From Saccharomycopsis phalli (Eukaryota > Ascomycota > Saccharomycetes > Ascoideales > Saccharomycopsidaceae), in contig CP073212.1 of NCBI GenBank assembly GCA_020342235.1, positions 744,001-808,000 on the forward strand: a DNA stretch of 64,000 bases, in the 5' to 3' direction. Positions 32,151 through 43,900 of this stretch are shown piece by piece. Position numbers and translations under genes: made by a program. The number at the start of each line of letters is the position of its first letter. The first letter of the stretch is position 1. A model generated the notes under the pieces. That model was not told where the DNA came from. It saw only the letters and a program-made list of their open reading frames with translations, and did no database searches.

Positions 32151-32573
32151 AACTACTGGGTATGTTTTTAAATTTGGCAATGGTGCAATTACTTGGAAAT
32201 CAAGGAAACAATCAACAATTGCAATGTCTACTGCTGAGGCAGAATATATGGCTCTTGGAGATAGTGTTAAGGAAATGTTGTGGTTAAAGCTGGTATTTAA
32301 AGAGCTAGGCATAAAATTGAATGGAGCAGTCATTCATGAGGATAATGCTAGCTGTATTAATATTGCTAAACATCCAGCGTTACACAATAGAACAAAGCAT
32401 ATTGACATTAGACATCATTTTATTAGAAGTCATATTGCTTCAGGAGAAATGGAACTCAAGCATCTTGGAACTGAGGAGATGCTAGCAGATATGTTTACTA
32501 AGGCTTTGTCTGAGAGACAATTCAAGAAACTAAGATTTATGTGTGGAATGAGAAGTCTTCAGTTAATAGAGGG
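32151..32573 (+). mobile_element. CopK-type Pol C-terminal fragment
   Basis: RNase H end of a Ty1/copia Pol (MSTAEAEYMALGDSVKEMLW, EDNASCINIAKHPALHNRTK, MLADMFTKALSERQF), closely related to the minus-strand CopK at 59.2-60.5 kb. A purine tract AGAGGG directly precedes the LTR at 32574. Fossil fragment. Confidence 0.85.
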
Positions 32574-32921
32574 TGTTGAAAGTGTTGAAGGAGCTAATGC
32601 ATGTTGAAATACATCATGCATGATAAATAAGCTGGTATTGAGAAATAGCAATCCTTCAGTACCATGATATCATACTGTTTATGGTATATTAAGAGTATGA
32701 GGTCATAGTATTAGCAATCTAATAAAGTTATCAGGTCATACTAATAGTGAACTGATAATAATATGAGGTCATACTAATAATGATGTCATGAGATAAAGAT
32801 AACTGAAGGCATCTCAGAAAGAATATAAATAGGACAGGAAATAGTTAGTATAGTAACAAGAATAAGAATATCTACAATAGTAAGATATGGAAGCCATTGA
32901 GAGAAACGCTAGATTACGACA
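32574..32921 (+). repeat. LTR, family L, right arm of the inverted pair
   Basis: 348 bp, TGTTGAAAGTGTTGAAGG to GATTACGACA. It is the 3' LTR of the CopK-type fragment to its left and the inverse of 31067-31423. Confidence 0.85.
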
Positions 32922-33003
32922 TAATAACTTCGGATATGCAACCTTGGACTTTAATCATCATAACACAAAAAATAGAACTTAAAAAAAAACTTAATCTAAG
33001 CAA

Positions 33004-33074
33004 TGCGTAGACCGGGAATCGAACCCGGGGCCCATCGATGGCAACGATGAATTTTACCACTAAACCATCCACGC
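33004..33074 (-). tRNA. tRNA-Gly (GCC), copy 1
   Basis: 71-nt cloverleaf: acceptor GCGTGGA/TCTACGC, anticodon loop TTGCCAT, T-arm GTTCGATTC, discriminator A. The same sequence with flanks recurs at 57869-57939. Confidence 0.93.
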
Positions 33075-33090
33075 CAGATTATTATCTGTG

Positions 33091-33532
33091 TGTAATAATC
33101 AATATCCCAAATCGTCAGGATATTCAGTATTACCTCAATAAAAGTACTATTCCGAGGGGATAGAAGAAGCTTACAATAATGTTTGTTATAATAAGCTAAG
33201 ATGGAATTTCTCCCAGAGTGAGTTAGCTTCATAGCAGGTTTCCCAGCTATTTATATTATTCTATATGGTGGCGGTGTGCCATTGACTTGCGTCTGGTAAA
33301 GGCGTCAGAATCCCTTTTAGGACGGCCTAGACCTTCTTTATCCTTAATAGGAAAGAGTATACCGGTATCTTGATGTACGTGACCTAAAGGCGTATCTTCA
33401 CAAGGGTTATACCTTGTTCACCCACAAGCCCGGTCCTCTTCCTGTTGTTCATTGCATGTTGTATGCATTCACGTGCCATTCACGTGTAACTTCTATACTC
33501 CAGAGGAGAGGTACCGAGGATTGCCCGTTACA
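33091..33532 (-). repeat. Solo LTR, family A, at tRNA-Gly copy 1
   Basis: 442 bp, 16 bp from the tRNA 5' end. Flanks CTGTG and CAGTG agree at four of five bases. Its right end forms a perfect palindrome with the next LTR. Confidence 0.85.
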
Positions 33533-33535
33533 CAG

Positions 33536-33655
33536 TGTAACGGGCAATCCTCGGTACCTCCCTTTTGGTATATGACTGGCACGTGAATCACTCTACGTGT
33601 TACCCTAGGGTAAGCGGCCAACCTGCAGGTTGTATCTAAAAGCCAACATGCAAAG
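33536..33655 (+). repeat. Partial LTR, family D
   Basis: Starts TGTAACGGGCAATCCTCGG and matches the D copy at 48742 up to GCCAACATGCAAAG, where LTR H begins. Its terminus is the inverse of family A, so A and D are related Ty3/gypsy LTRs. Confidence 0.7.
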
Positions 33656-34292
33656 TGACGGACCTCGAATTTACGGGGCCCCTTTAGGTTGTTGGTGGGT
33701 TGTTGGTGGGTTGTTGGCAAAAGTATCAGTGGGTAACAGTGTTGTGTCGGTCACAATGCACGAATTACAGCCGTAATATATGTATAATAATATATAAAAA
33801 TTTGCTCCCTGATTTAGTGGACCTCCTGTCCTTTAAATACTAACTGGTGATTGCTTATTGTTCCTATTGTTCTCCTCCTCATCCTGCATATTTATTATGA
33901 TTCCTTTCTGAAACGACCTTGATTGATGTACTAACAAAAAACCTTAGACTGTAATCAATCATAAGGAAAAACTTAATACGTAGATACGGCCCACAATATT
34001 AAATAAATAATATTGTAGGTCCGGAGCACAGAACTATCAGTAGCTACTACAACAATTATACATTGTTCCAATCGATACCGTAATATACATTGTGTATATA
34101 AAATTCTGAACTAAATAACTTGGAGGCAGTAAATCCCTTTTATAAGGTATTATAGGTAGGGTAATACTGCTCCATCCGGTTGTAACCACATCATCAATAA
34201 TCGTGGTTACGAGACCAAGAACTCTGATAGGATAAGTACATTTCACTAATGTACGTCATTGATTATTCGTCACATACGTAGTATGTACGTCA
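33656..34292 (+). repeat. LTR, family H, containing a nested LTR P
   Basis: TGACGGACCTCG to GTACGTCA, interrupted by LTR P at 33924-34258. The parts outside P match the H solo LTR at 21341. The outer flanks (CAAAG, ATTAG) do not match, so the locus has been rearranged. Confidence 0.8.
33924..34258 (+). repeat. Solo LTR, family P, nested in LTR H
   Basis: 335 bp, TGATGTAC to GTACGTCA, flanked by an exact duplication TTGAT (33919-33923 and 34259-34263) of LTR H sequence. The only copy in the window; class unknown. Confidence 0.8.
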
Positions 34293-34366
34293 ATTAGCCC
34301 GGACTAAATTCGTTATAGGTAATTATTAGGCCCATTACCCTAACGGACCTAAAATATTACAGATTC
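34293..34366 (+). repeat. Remnant of the D/F LTR 3' part
   Basis: AATTCGTTATAGGTAATTAT and what follows match the sequence just after the F LTR at 49340-49400. A remnant, not a complete LTR. Confidence 0.45.
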
Positions 34367-34708
34367 TGTAACGGGAATTGGTCAGGATCATTGAGCACGT
34401 GTTAATTGTCACGTGCCAAGTTAAAAGTTATGAATCCATCTAAACATATGAATACATCGAATGATATTATTACATCTAAAGACATGAATCCAGTTAAAGA
34501 TATTTGGGTGAAAAGATATAAGCCTCCACAGTAGTGGCAAATATTACTATATATAGCGCTTAATAAAAGGCGTAAAAAGGATTAACGAAATCTTACAAGA
34601 CTTCTTAGAACATCCTACAACTTATTCTGTGTAGTTTTACTAAGGATTAATTCGACTATTCAGCATAATAAGTGTTTTAACGAGAGAACTTGAACATTTC
34701 TCGTTACA
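34367..34708 (+). repeat. Solo LTR, family E, at tRNA-Val
   Basis: 342 bp, TGTAACGGGAATTGG to TTCTCGTTACA, with an exact target duplication GATTC (34362-34366 and 34709-34713). It ends 14 bp upstream of the tRNA-Val 5' end and has the same orientation. Confidence 0.85.
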
Positions 34709-34722
34709 GATTCACAAATTAT

Positions 34723-34796
34723 GGTTTCATGGTCTAGTAGGTTATGGCATCTGCTTAACACGCAGAACGTCCCCAGTTCGATCCTGGGTGAAATCA
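34723..34796 (+). tRNA. tRNA-Val (AAC)
   Basis: 74-nt cloverleaf: acceptor GGTTTCA/TGAAATC plus A, anticodon loop TTAACAC, T-arm GTTCGATCC, followed by a T5 terminator. Confidence 0.93.
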
Positions 34797-34812
34797 ATTT
34801 TTGTATAGTTTG

Positions 34813-34927
34813 TGTCGTATTCTAGTAGATCCTTATGGAATCCATATCTACTGTTATAGATAGTTCATCTTTTTGTTACTATACTAGCTATTTCCTGTCC
34901 TATTTATATTCTTTCTGAGATGCCTTC
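34813..34927 (-). repeat. Partial LTR, family K
   Basis: TGTCGTATTCTAG to GAGATGCCTTC, cut by the start of CopI. Confidence 0.65.
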
Positions 34928-37847
34928 TGACGTACTTAGTGTTGTCTCTTCTCTGATGGGGACCTTGCACTAATAGTAATAAATAAATAATAAGTAGTAG
35001 TAGTGAGCTCAGTAGGATACGAGGTATTATTGATAGTGCCGGGCTATCTTACAAACGTATACTATATTTATTTTGAACTAAAGATCTTCAGGTCTAAACT
35101 AATATCTTTTATACCTGCATCTCTCACATATACGTGTCCACTGTGAGGTGGCGGAGTCATATTGCGTATCATCATAGATCGGCGCCTATGCTTCCCATGT
35201 TGCTTATTCCGCTTATCACGTGACCATCTTCTTGTATCATACTTCGTATGACGTCATTTCTCCTCTTTTAATTTCAAAATCGCTGTTTTTTCTTCCAATA
35301 TTGCCGATGTCTCCTTCAACATTTGTGTATGTCCGTCAAAAGATTCTTCATTTGCGATAATTTTTTCCATCTCGTCGCGCGCTGTCTTGGTCGTCCATTT
35401 CGTCAAGTGGTCTGCTGGGTTCATGTTTCCTTTGATTTGGAATACTTCCACGTCATACTGCTGTATGAATTCCTTGATGTATTGTAGCATCTGTTGGCTG
35501 ATTCTGTTGGACGCATTTAGTTTGTAGTTTGTGATATTTTTCACTACCGCCAAATTATCTTCGTAGATCTTAATTTTGATGTTTCTTGCACCAATACCGC
35601 GTAGTATTGAGTATATGTTGGCGACTTGGAAGAGTCCGTCTGTCAATGCTACCATCTCTGATTCCGTTGTACTAACCGCCGCTCGCTTCTGGATTTGACT
35701 TTTCCAATCGACCAATTTACTGTTTAGGAATATAAGGAATCCGGTTACGCTTCTTGGGTCGGTTATGTTTCCTGTTGCAGCGTCGACAAATAGTTCTATC
35801 ACGTAATCCTTGTTGTCTTCTTTTCCTTGTTTCAGGTATTCTATTGGAATTTTGTCAATGCATTTTTTTATGTAATTTTCAAAATGCTTCCGGTCTTCTT
35901 CAGTTGCTTTGTGAGTTTTTGAACTGTAGTATGTGGTCGGAAATGCCGTCATTGGTCGTGTGGTTACTGATTGCCATATGAGATTTCCACATTGTCTTTG
36001 AAAGTATTCCTTGTTTGTTAGATTTGTCTTAGGTAATTCTTGTAGATCTTTCTCGCAGTTTAATTGTATTCTGTATTCGTTGTTTGCAATCTTTATCCCT
36101 AGAAATTTTAGCTGCTGGTCATTTCCATCCATTGTTTCTAGCTTCTTGAGTGGAAATTTCTGTTGTAACTGCTCAATTATTGCGGCGGCCGGTTCTTCTT
36201 TTCCAATGCATAATAAATCGTCCACATATGCTATTAATATAACACAGTCTGGTTTCCCTAGTCTTCCTTTCACGAATATTGTTGCATGCCCATCAATCTG
36301 TTTCATTCCAATCTTCTTTAAGTTTCTTTTTAATACTTCGTTCCAGTAGTATCCTGCTTGTGGTAACCCATACATTGCCTTCTTGAGTAGCCAGCACTTG
36401 TCCTTTGGTACCTTCGCTTCCTTTGGTGGTCTGATATAAACTTTATTGTTTTCCAATGGTGCATTCAAGTATGCCGATTTGATGTCACAATGAGTTATTG
36501 CCATACCGTTGTAGCTCGCAACTGCCAATATCGTTCGTAGTGTCATTGGATTTATAACTTCTACCGCGCGTTCATTTGGGTTATAGTCAACTAGTGGTAA
36601 TGCCTTGTCACCTCGTGCGACCAATCTGGCCTTGTACTCTTCTCCTTTTATGTTAGTTGGGTCCTGTGAGTACACGAACATCGCGTCAATGATTGGATGA
36701 AATGGTCGCTTCACTACCTCTGCTACTTGTAATGACTTAAATTTTTCCAATTCCCGTAGTTTTGCGTCTTGCCAGTCGTAGTAGTTTGATCTTCTTCCTC
36801 TTATCACAATATTGTTAATTCTCACATGGTTCTTCTTCCTCAAAATTGGGTGTCTGTAGTTCTTCTTTACCTTGAGAAGTCGTGCGATCCGTTTCTCATG
36901 GTCTGCTTTCATGATCTTCCTGTAAATCTCTTCTGTGGACGTGTCATCCGACGATGCCCTTTCTCTCTTTTGATTTCTTTGCGTTTCAATTTTTTCCTTT
37001 TCAATCGCCATCGCTTTTTCTTGCTCAATTAACCCCTTTCCTTTTCCTGTTCAACCGCCTTCGCCTTTTCTTGTTCAATTACCTTTGCCTTTTCTTTCTC
37101 AATCGCCTTTGCTTTTTCTTGCTCAATTAATCTTGCCTTTTCTTGCTCAATTAATCTTGCCTTTTCTTGCTCAATTAATCTTGCCTTTTCTTGCTCAGTT
37201 AACCTTGCCTCTTCCTGTTCAATCGCTTGGTCGTCCGTGAATTCTTCGTCCGCCCATGTTTCTTCGTCTTCCATGCATGTGTCGTATTCGGATTCGCGTC
37301 CACTGTCAATCTCGTCTTTCTCCAGTGACAAGTTAGTTTGTTCGTCGCTGGTTGGTTCTTCGTCGTAATTGATCACGTTTCGGTTTCTCTTGCCCTCTAT
37401 AACATTTTCTTGTGCCTTTCCGTATTCCAAATTGTCGATATCCAACTGCTTCAACATTTGAATTTCCTCCATATCCAGTTCGGTTGTTATTCTCGTTTCC
37501 AGTTCCGTTTCCAGTATCATCTCCTCAGTCGTGTCACCAGTTACCCCTCTGCTCTGTGCCGCCGTTTCCTTAATGGTTCCTTCAGATTCATTTTCGTGTT
37601 GTCTTCTCATTAATTCATCTTCCGTTTCTGATTGTTCAGTATAAATTTTTTCAAAAGCGTTGCGAAAGTACACAATGTTTGTCTCTGATTGTTGATCTCG
37701 GTGTTCATGGCAGTACTGTTTTATGTTGTTGTAAGATGACAATGCTGATATATGGCTTGTGATAAATTCTTTTCCGCTGCTGGTTAATACTCTGAAACAG
37801 TTTCCTCCAATGTCCATTCCTGTGATGAAACCAGTAGTTGTGTTGCT

Positions 37848-37975
37848 TGTTGTAATTTGGAAAGTCTTTCTTTAGCTGACATCTTTGATAAACTGTTTGT
37901 ATTAACTTATTTATCTTATTGGTAAACTACTTACTTAATGTGGGCACATTGCCTCTTATTTATAGTCCTCTGATG
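37848..37975 (-). repeat. Partial J LTR inside CopI
   Basis: TGTTGTAATTTGG to about TATAGTCCTCTGAT, matching the U5/R part of family J. Confidence 0.65.
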
Positions 37976-38118
37976 GAAATTCTGGTGCATTGGCACATCG
38001 GAGGCTCCTGATATGGTTTGTTGGGAATTCCTTTCTCACACCCTTCAAAGTCGCTTTTACGGATTTTCCAGTCGTAATAGTCGGCCAACAATAGCCCGAG
38101 TATTTGTCAACCAATGAT

Positions 38119-38387
38119 TGTTGTAATTTGGAAAGTCTTTCTTTAGCTGACATCTTTGATAAACTGTTTGTATTAACTTATTTATCTTATAGGTAAACTA
38201 CTTACTTATTGTGGGCACATTGCCTCTTATTTATAGTCCTCTTATTAGCTACGGCGTGTCGTAATGCCGCTTAACTAATGCCATTTAGCTACGGCGTATT
38301 GTAATGCCGTTTAGCTAATGCCGTTTAACCAATGCCGATAGCTAATGCCGGTAGCTAATGCCGTCTCGAATTTTAATCATCACAACA
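38119..38387 (-). repeat. Solo J LTR inside CopI
   Basis: 269 bp, subtype 1 (GCTAATGCCGTT repeats), with an exact target duplication ATGAT (38114-38118 and 38388-38392), so it entered CopI after CopI inserted. Confidence 0.88.
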
Positions 38388-40385
38388 ATGATGTCATATA
38401 GACTTCTTCCCCGTTTCGATCTCTAAAAGGTCCTAACGTGTCAGTATGCAATCTATATAACGGTGTTGGTGCCGGAATTCTCTTGCCCTGGTGTGACACC
38501 ACCTCCTTAGCGCCGCACATTACACAAATTGGACACCCCATAACTTGTTTTTTGTCCCCCTCGTTATACTTTACCTCAACTTTCATAGTTTTCAATCTTC
38601 GGATTAAACTCTCATAGCTCATATGGTTAGTAATTAGGTGATAATCAAAAAGTGTCTTGCCTCTAAAATGTGGAATTGTCTTGTAGTTCCTGATCACATT
38701 AAATAAATTCATTTCAATCACCCGTTCTCCTGCTTCCTCAATAGTTGTTGCCACTTGTCCCTTGTTTTTGCTCTGCATTATAGTAGGGGATGCTGAGAAA
38801 ACCGATGGAAGTAGATATCTTAAACCGTCCTGTCTTTTAACTCCGATCTTGATTATGTCGCCCCTGTCCTTATGGTATAAGAAAGTGTTGTCGTCGTCAA
38901 AAATTACCACGTTTCCGTTCTGAGTTATATCGTTAATCGCGAGTAAGTTCTGGTGGATGTTGTCAAAACCGAGTGTCCCAATCTGAATCTGATATCTGGT
39001 GTTTGGAAAGAGTCGAAAATTCCCTATTTCAGCCCGTTTTTGGATGTTTGGTTTGCCGAAAGGTAGATGTAAGGTGATCATCTGGGTCTCTCTACTTTCA
39101 TACGCATCTTGTGTATTAAAAAATTTCTTGTCTACCACCGATGCAGTTGCACCTGTATCAAGTACTATATTATTCGGATCCAGTTTTGTTTGTCCCTCAG
39201 TTTTGACATGATTCGCATATACCTCGTGCTTCGTTGGTTTGTTGTCGTATCTTTTTCCAAATTGTAATGGGTTCCACAAGTTAAATGACGGGTTATTTCT
39301 GACCCTACTTATGATATCAGCTTTGGCCACGCAACCTCCTTCCATGATGATATCCAGAATTTCTTTTCCCGCAATTTTTCGGTTGTTGTGTGATCTTCGT
39401 ACTGCGTCCAATAGTGTTATGTATTCATCAGCGGGAGTGTTGTTGAGAGCCTGATATACTGTATCACAATCACGCTGGTATAATATTGCTATATCCCGCG
39501 CTAAAAGGAAGTTCCCAGCTGTCTCTCGTTTCTTTCTCGCTTCTTCGAAAATTTCCACATACCTTTCAAATTCTCTTTCAAGATCAAATTTTCTCTCGTA
39601 TTGCAAATTCCTGGTAGATTTGATCAAGTCGCATCAGTTTTCCAGCTCGGACTTGCACATTTCGGGTGATTTGCCTGTTGATCGTTTCCCACCAGGCATC
39701 TCTCGCATTTCCTTCGTGGGAGGCTTTTCCTGCTTTTTCTGGTGTTTTGCCCTCCAAAAATTCCTTGATATGTTCCCCAAAAATTGATTCACCACATAAT
39801 TCCTCAATTGCATGTCTCCACTTGTTTCTTCCCTTGAAATCATCGATAGTAGGTAAGCTCTTCCATTCTTCATTGTATGGTCTGCAAATTTCTTCAGCTT
39901 CTTTTCTCGCGTTTTTCTTATTTTCGTCAATTGTCGATGCAGGTTCTGCTACCGCCTTTGACATTTCCATTCTCATCAAGATGTTGTTGAACATTGTTTC
40001 TCTTTCTTCATGTCGTTTTTCTCTTTCTTCATATTCTTTTTCACGTTGCTTAGCATCTAAACGCAAGTTTTCAATTAATTTTTTCAAGTCATCGACTTCG
40101 GAGTTCCCTTTTATTTGTTTGTCTTCCGATGATATGACATCCTGTTAAATAGTTTTTGAATTGTTTTCTGACTTCTAATCTGACGTACTTAGTGTTGTCT
40201 CTTCTCTGATGGGGACCTTGCACTAGTATTAATAAATAAATAATAAGTAGTAGTAGCGAGCTCAGTAAGATACGAGGTATTATTGATAGTGCCGAGCTAT
40301 CTTACAAACGTATTTTGTATTTATATTGAACTAAAGATCTTCAGGTCTAAACTACTATCTTTTATACCTGCATCTCTCACATATA

Positions 40386-40637
40386 TGTTGTAATTTGGAA
40401 AGTCTTTCTTTAGCTGACATCTTTGATAAACTGTTTGTATTAACTTATTTATCTTATTGGTAAACTACTTACTTATTGTGGGCACATTGCCTCTTATTTA
40501 TAGTCCTCTGATTAGCTACCGCGGATACTTCGTCTAAGTGAACTCGTTTAAGTGAAACTCGTTTAAGTATCCTCGTTTAAGTGAAACTCGTTTAGGTAGA
40601 CTCGTTTATGCAGCCTCGGATTTTAATCATCACAACA
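40386..40637 (-). repeat. J LTR, subtype 2, ending the CopI LTR
   Basis: TGTTGTAATTTGG to CATCACAACA, with U3 repeats of the AAGTGAAACTCGTTT type. Only 5 bp (CAAAA) separate it from CopJ-1, which has the opposite orientation. Confidence 0.8.
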
Positions 40638-40642
40638 CAAAA

Positions 40643-40925
40643 TGTTGTGATGATTAAAATCCGAGACGGCATTAGCTAAACGGCATTAGCTAAATGGCAT
40701 TAGCTAAACGGCATTACAATAGGCCGTAGCTAAATGGCATTACAATATGCCGTAGCTAAATGGCATTAGTTAAGCGGCATTACGACACGCCGTAGCTTAT
40801 AAGAGGACTATAAATAAGAGGCAATGTGCCCACAATAAGTAAGTAGTTTACCTATAAGATAAATAAGTTAATACAAACAGTTTATCAAAGATGTCAGCTA
40901 AAGAAAGACTTTCCAAATTACAACA
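40643..40925 (+). repeat. 5' LTR of CopJ-1, subtype 1
   Basis: The U3 holds seven or more imperfect copies of GGCATTAGCTAAAC-type units. A TATA box (TATAAATAA, 40809-40817) lies about 75 bp before the Gag ATG. Confidence 0.9.
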
Positions 40926-43900
40926 GGTTATGATGCATCCTGCAAGCGTCCTGCAGTTCCCCTCTGAATTAACATTGACTGGTCCAGAGACTTATCATGT
41001 TTGGATGAAGGAACTCGAGGACTTTCTTTTTGGCTTCGGGGTCGGCTTACTTCAATACGCCGAAAATGGAACTCTGAGCATTGAACTGAACGATGTCTCG
41101 GACATTTCTTCTGCTTTCTTTATTGAACAATTGGATAGCGTGTTTGGTATTATTCTCAAGGCAAGCATTAGCCAAGAGATTCGCGGAATTATTCGCTCCA
41201 CGCACTCACGTCTGACTGCTAGAAATCAATTTTTGTTTCTTCAAGAGAAGTATGGTACTCTTCCACTCCCAGTGGCTCTCACTAGCGCTGGGATTCTGGA
41301 AGAAGCTACTAGGCCCACTGAGTTTGTTGACATCAGGCAATGCTTCAACGCAAAAATTTGTTGGTTAGACAGCAATTGACTAAGGAGCAATCATTGCATT
41401 ATGGACTTTGGATAACATGATGCAACTTGGTGTGCCATATCCGGTTATCTCAAGCGTCATTAAAGAGCTTGAACACAAGGGGATTACTACTAATACTCTT
41501 CTGTATCAGGTCTTGCATGAGATAACTGGATCGCATGAGTATGTTCGTCTGAACAGTCTTGCACTTTTGGGTCACGATTCTCTGTCTAAGAAGACGTCCA
41601 AACCTCGTCGCAAAGGTAAAAAGAAGGAAAAGCAACAACCATATGATGAAGAGTATCCTCAAGGTATGTTGGCTTATTCCTTCCTTGGACATCTGTTACT
41701 GATACCAACATTTCTTGATACTGGTGCCAGTGGACATTTCTTCTCTGACATTCGTTTCTTTCAAGACATGATTCCAGAGAATGGCTCTATTCTGGGTGTT
41801 GCTGGAAACCTTGCAATTGTTGGGAAAGGTACAGTTCGGATTTCTACTCCAGCTGGACCTTTTATTCTACATGATGTTGGTTACACTCCTAACGGTATTG
41901 CTAACCTTATCTCGGTTGGAAAAGCTTCTAATCATAAGTTAGAGTTTCTCTTCAATCATCAAGGTGCCACTATCCGCTCCACCAAGAAAATGTTTGCTCA
42001 TCGAGATCCACTTTCAAACCTTTACACTGTTTCATGTGAACCTTCTACTGTGATTCCGAAGCAGATTGCTTACAAGGCTGTGTCCTCTGGCCGTGATATT
42101 GATCGCTGGCATAGAAGACTTGGCCACCCTAGCGCTTCTGTTATGGCCTCGCTTGTTAAGATCCATCCACTCTGAAGGCTGGTCAGAGTTTACTGAGTTG
42201 TACCGGATGTATTACTGGTAAAACTGTTGACTCTGCTCCTAAAGAACGGACCACCAATCCTTCTCAGCCACTTGAGTTAGTCCATGTGGATCTTTGTGGG
42301 CCATTTAACTACGGATCCTACGATGCATCTCGGTATTTCTTGACTATTGTTGACGGCTATACAAAATGGACCACTGTTGTTTGCCTCAATAAGAAATCTG
42401 GATGCACTCAAGGTATCATTAATTTTATTAATACCTCTGAAACAATGTTCCGCAGCAAGGGCTTGACCTACTGCGTTGGTACTCTCCGTACAGATAATGG
42501 AGGTGAGTTTGTGAGTGAAGAATTGACTAACTTCCTCACCAAGCGTGGCATCTCTCACGAAACCACGGTTCCCCATCATTCGTATCAAAATGGCGTTGCC
42601 GAACGAATGAACCGTACACTTCAAGATAAAGCCCGCGCTCTTATGCTTCATACCAATGTTCCAGCTCAACTTTGGCCTGAAGCAATCAATACTGCTGTGT
42701 TTTTGGCTAATTGTACGCCATCACGCTCTATTGATTTTGATGTCCCATACAAACGATGGTATGGTCGCTCATTCAACTACAAATTTCTCCGAGAATTTGG
42801 ATGTGTTGCTTATGCTATTATTCCTAAGGCTCTCCGTCAAGGAAAGCTCGATGCTAAAGCCTCTCCTTGTGTCATGATTGGCTATGAATTGCAACGAAAA
42901 GCATATCGACTCTATGACCCCAGAACAAATAAGGTTATTTGCGCTGCTCAAGCAACTTTTGAGGAGGATAAATTCTTTTATCCAACTGTGTCTCTGGCGC
43001 TGACTAGCACAATCAATCCTCCTCAAATTTCTGGGGTTGGCAATCCAAAGATTGGAGGGATTCATTCTCTACCTATGAATTCTCAGCCAGCTATTTCTAT
43101 GACTAGAGATGAATTGATAGTTGAATCCGAGCTTGACCCTCTGGACACCTCGTTGATAGTGGACGATAATGATACAGTATCTAAATCAGATGCATACGGT
43201 AATGCGTCTGAGTTGGCTGAAGATACTGGATCTGAGCTTGGTTACTTAAGGGATCATAATACTGCCTTAATTCGCACTGCTGCTCGCGAAATTGGAAATG
43301 AATTAGTCGTTTCTGGTTCATCCAAGTCAAATGAACTAACTATCGCTGATGCTTCAGATGCTGAAATTAACCTGTCCTCTACTATTGATCTGATTGATGT
43401 GAGTAATCCTAATGGTTCTAATGAATCATCTTGTCCTTGATGATCCTCAACCAAGTCGTGAAGCCATCACGTACCCTGGATTTCTGCACACGCCAGAAGA
43501 GCCTGAGTCTCATGCGGATGAGATCAGTGACTCAGAGATATCTGACCCCAGACGGTTGGAATATATCCCTGGAACTACTGACCTGGTTGCAGGTAGTACT
43601 TCGGGATCACCCCAACTTCAGGTTGTGAAATATGTATCACAATCTACTTCTGCGGAGTCTGATGCTTCACTGTCGTTGGACAATCATGTTGCCCAACAAA
43701 CATCACTGTCTCGTCCTGCTACTCCTCAAGCACAAGAAGTTCCTTATACCAATCCCATTGATTATAAGAACTCCAGTTCATCTCACAATCTCTTCAAGTA
43801 TGATCGGTCTCCGTCAGACAAGCGGCCTATCCCATATCCAAGGGTTAAGCGCTATGATCCCAACTATAACCCGTTTTGTGGTGATATACCTCCGACTACT

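Larger units (their letters stand above)
34928..40385 (-). mobile_element. CopI, Ty1/copia element, broken fossil with nested J LTRs
   Basis: The LTR at 34928-35256 (TGACGTACTTAGTG to TATGACGTCA) and a partial partner at 40181-40385 bracket a minus-strand body. Read leftwards from about 40087: a coiled, charged Gag-like region; aspartic protease (LDTGATASVVD); integrase zinc region and core; an acidic linker with an octapeptide repeat (IEQEKARL) at about 37060-37210; then reverse transcriptase (LIAYVDDLLCIG) and RNase H to 35254. J-family LTRs are inserted at 37848-37975 and 38119-38387. Broken in about four places. LTR divergence suggests intermediate age. Confidence 0.88.
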
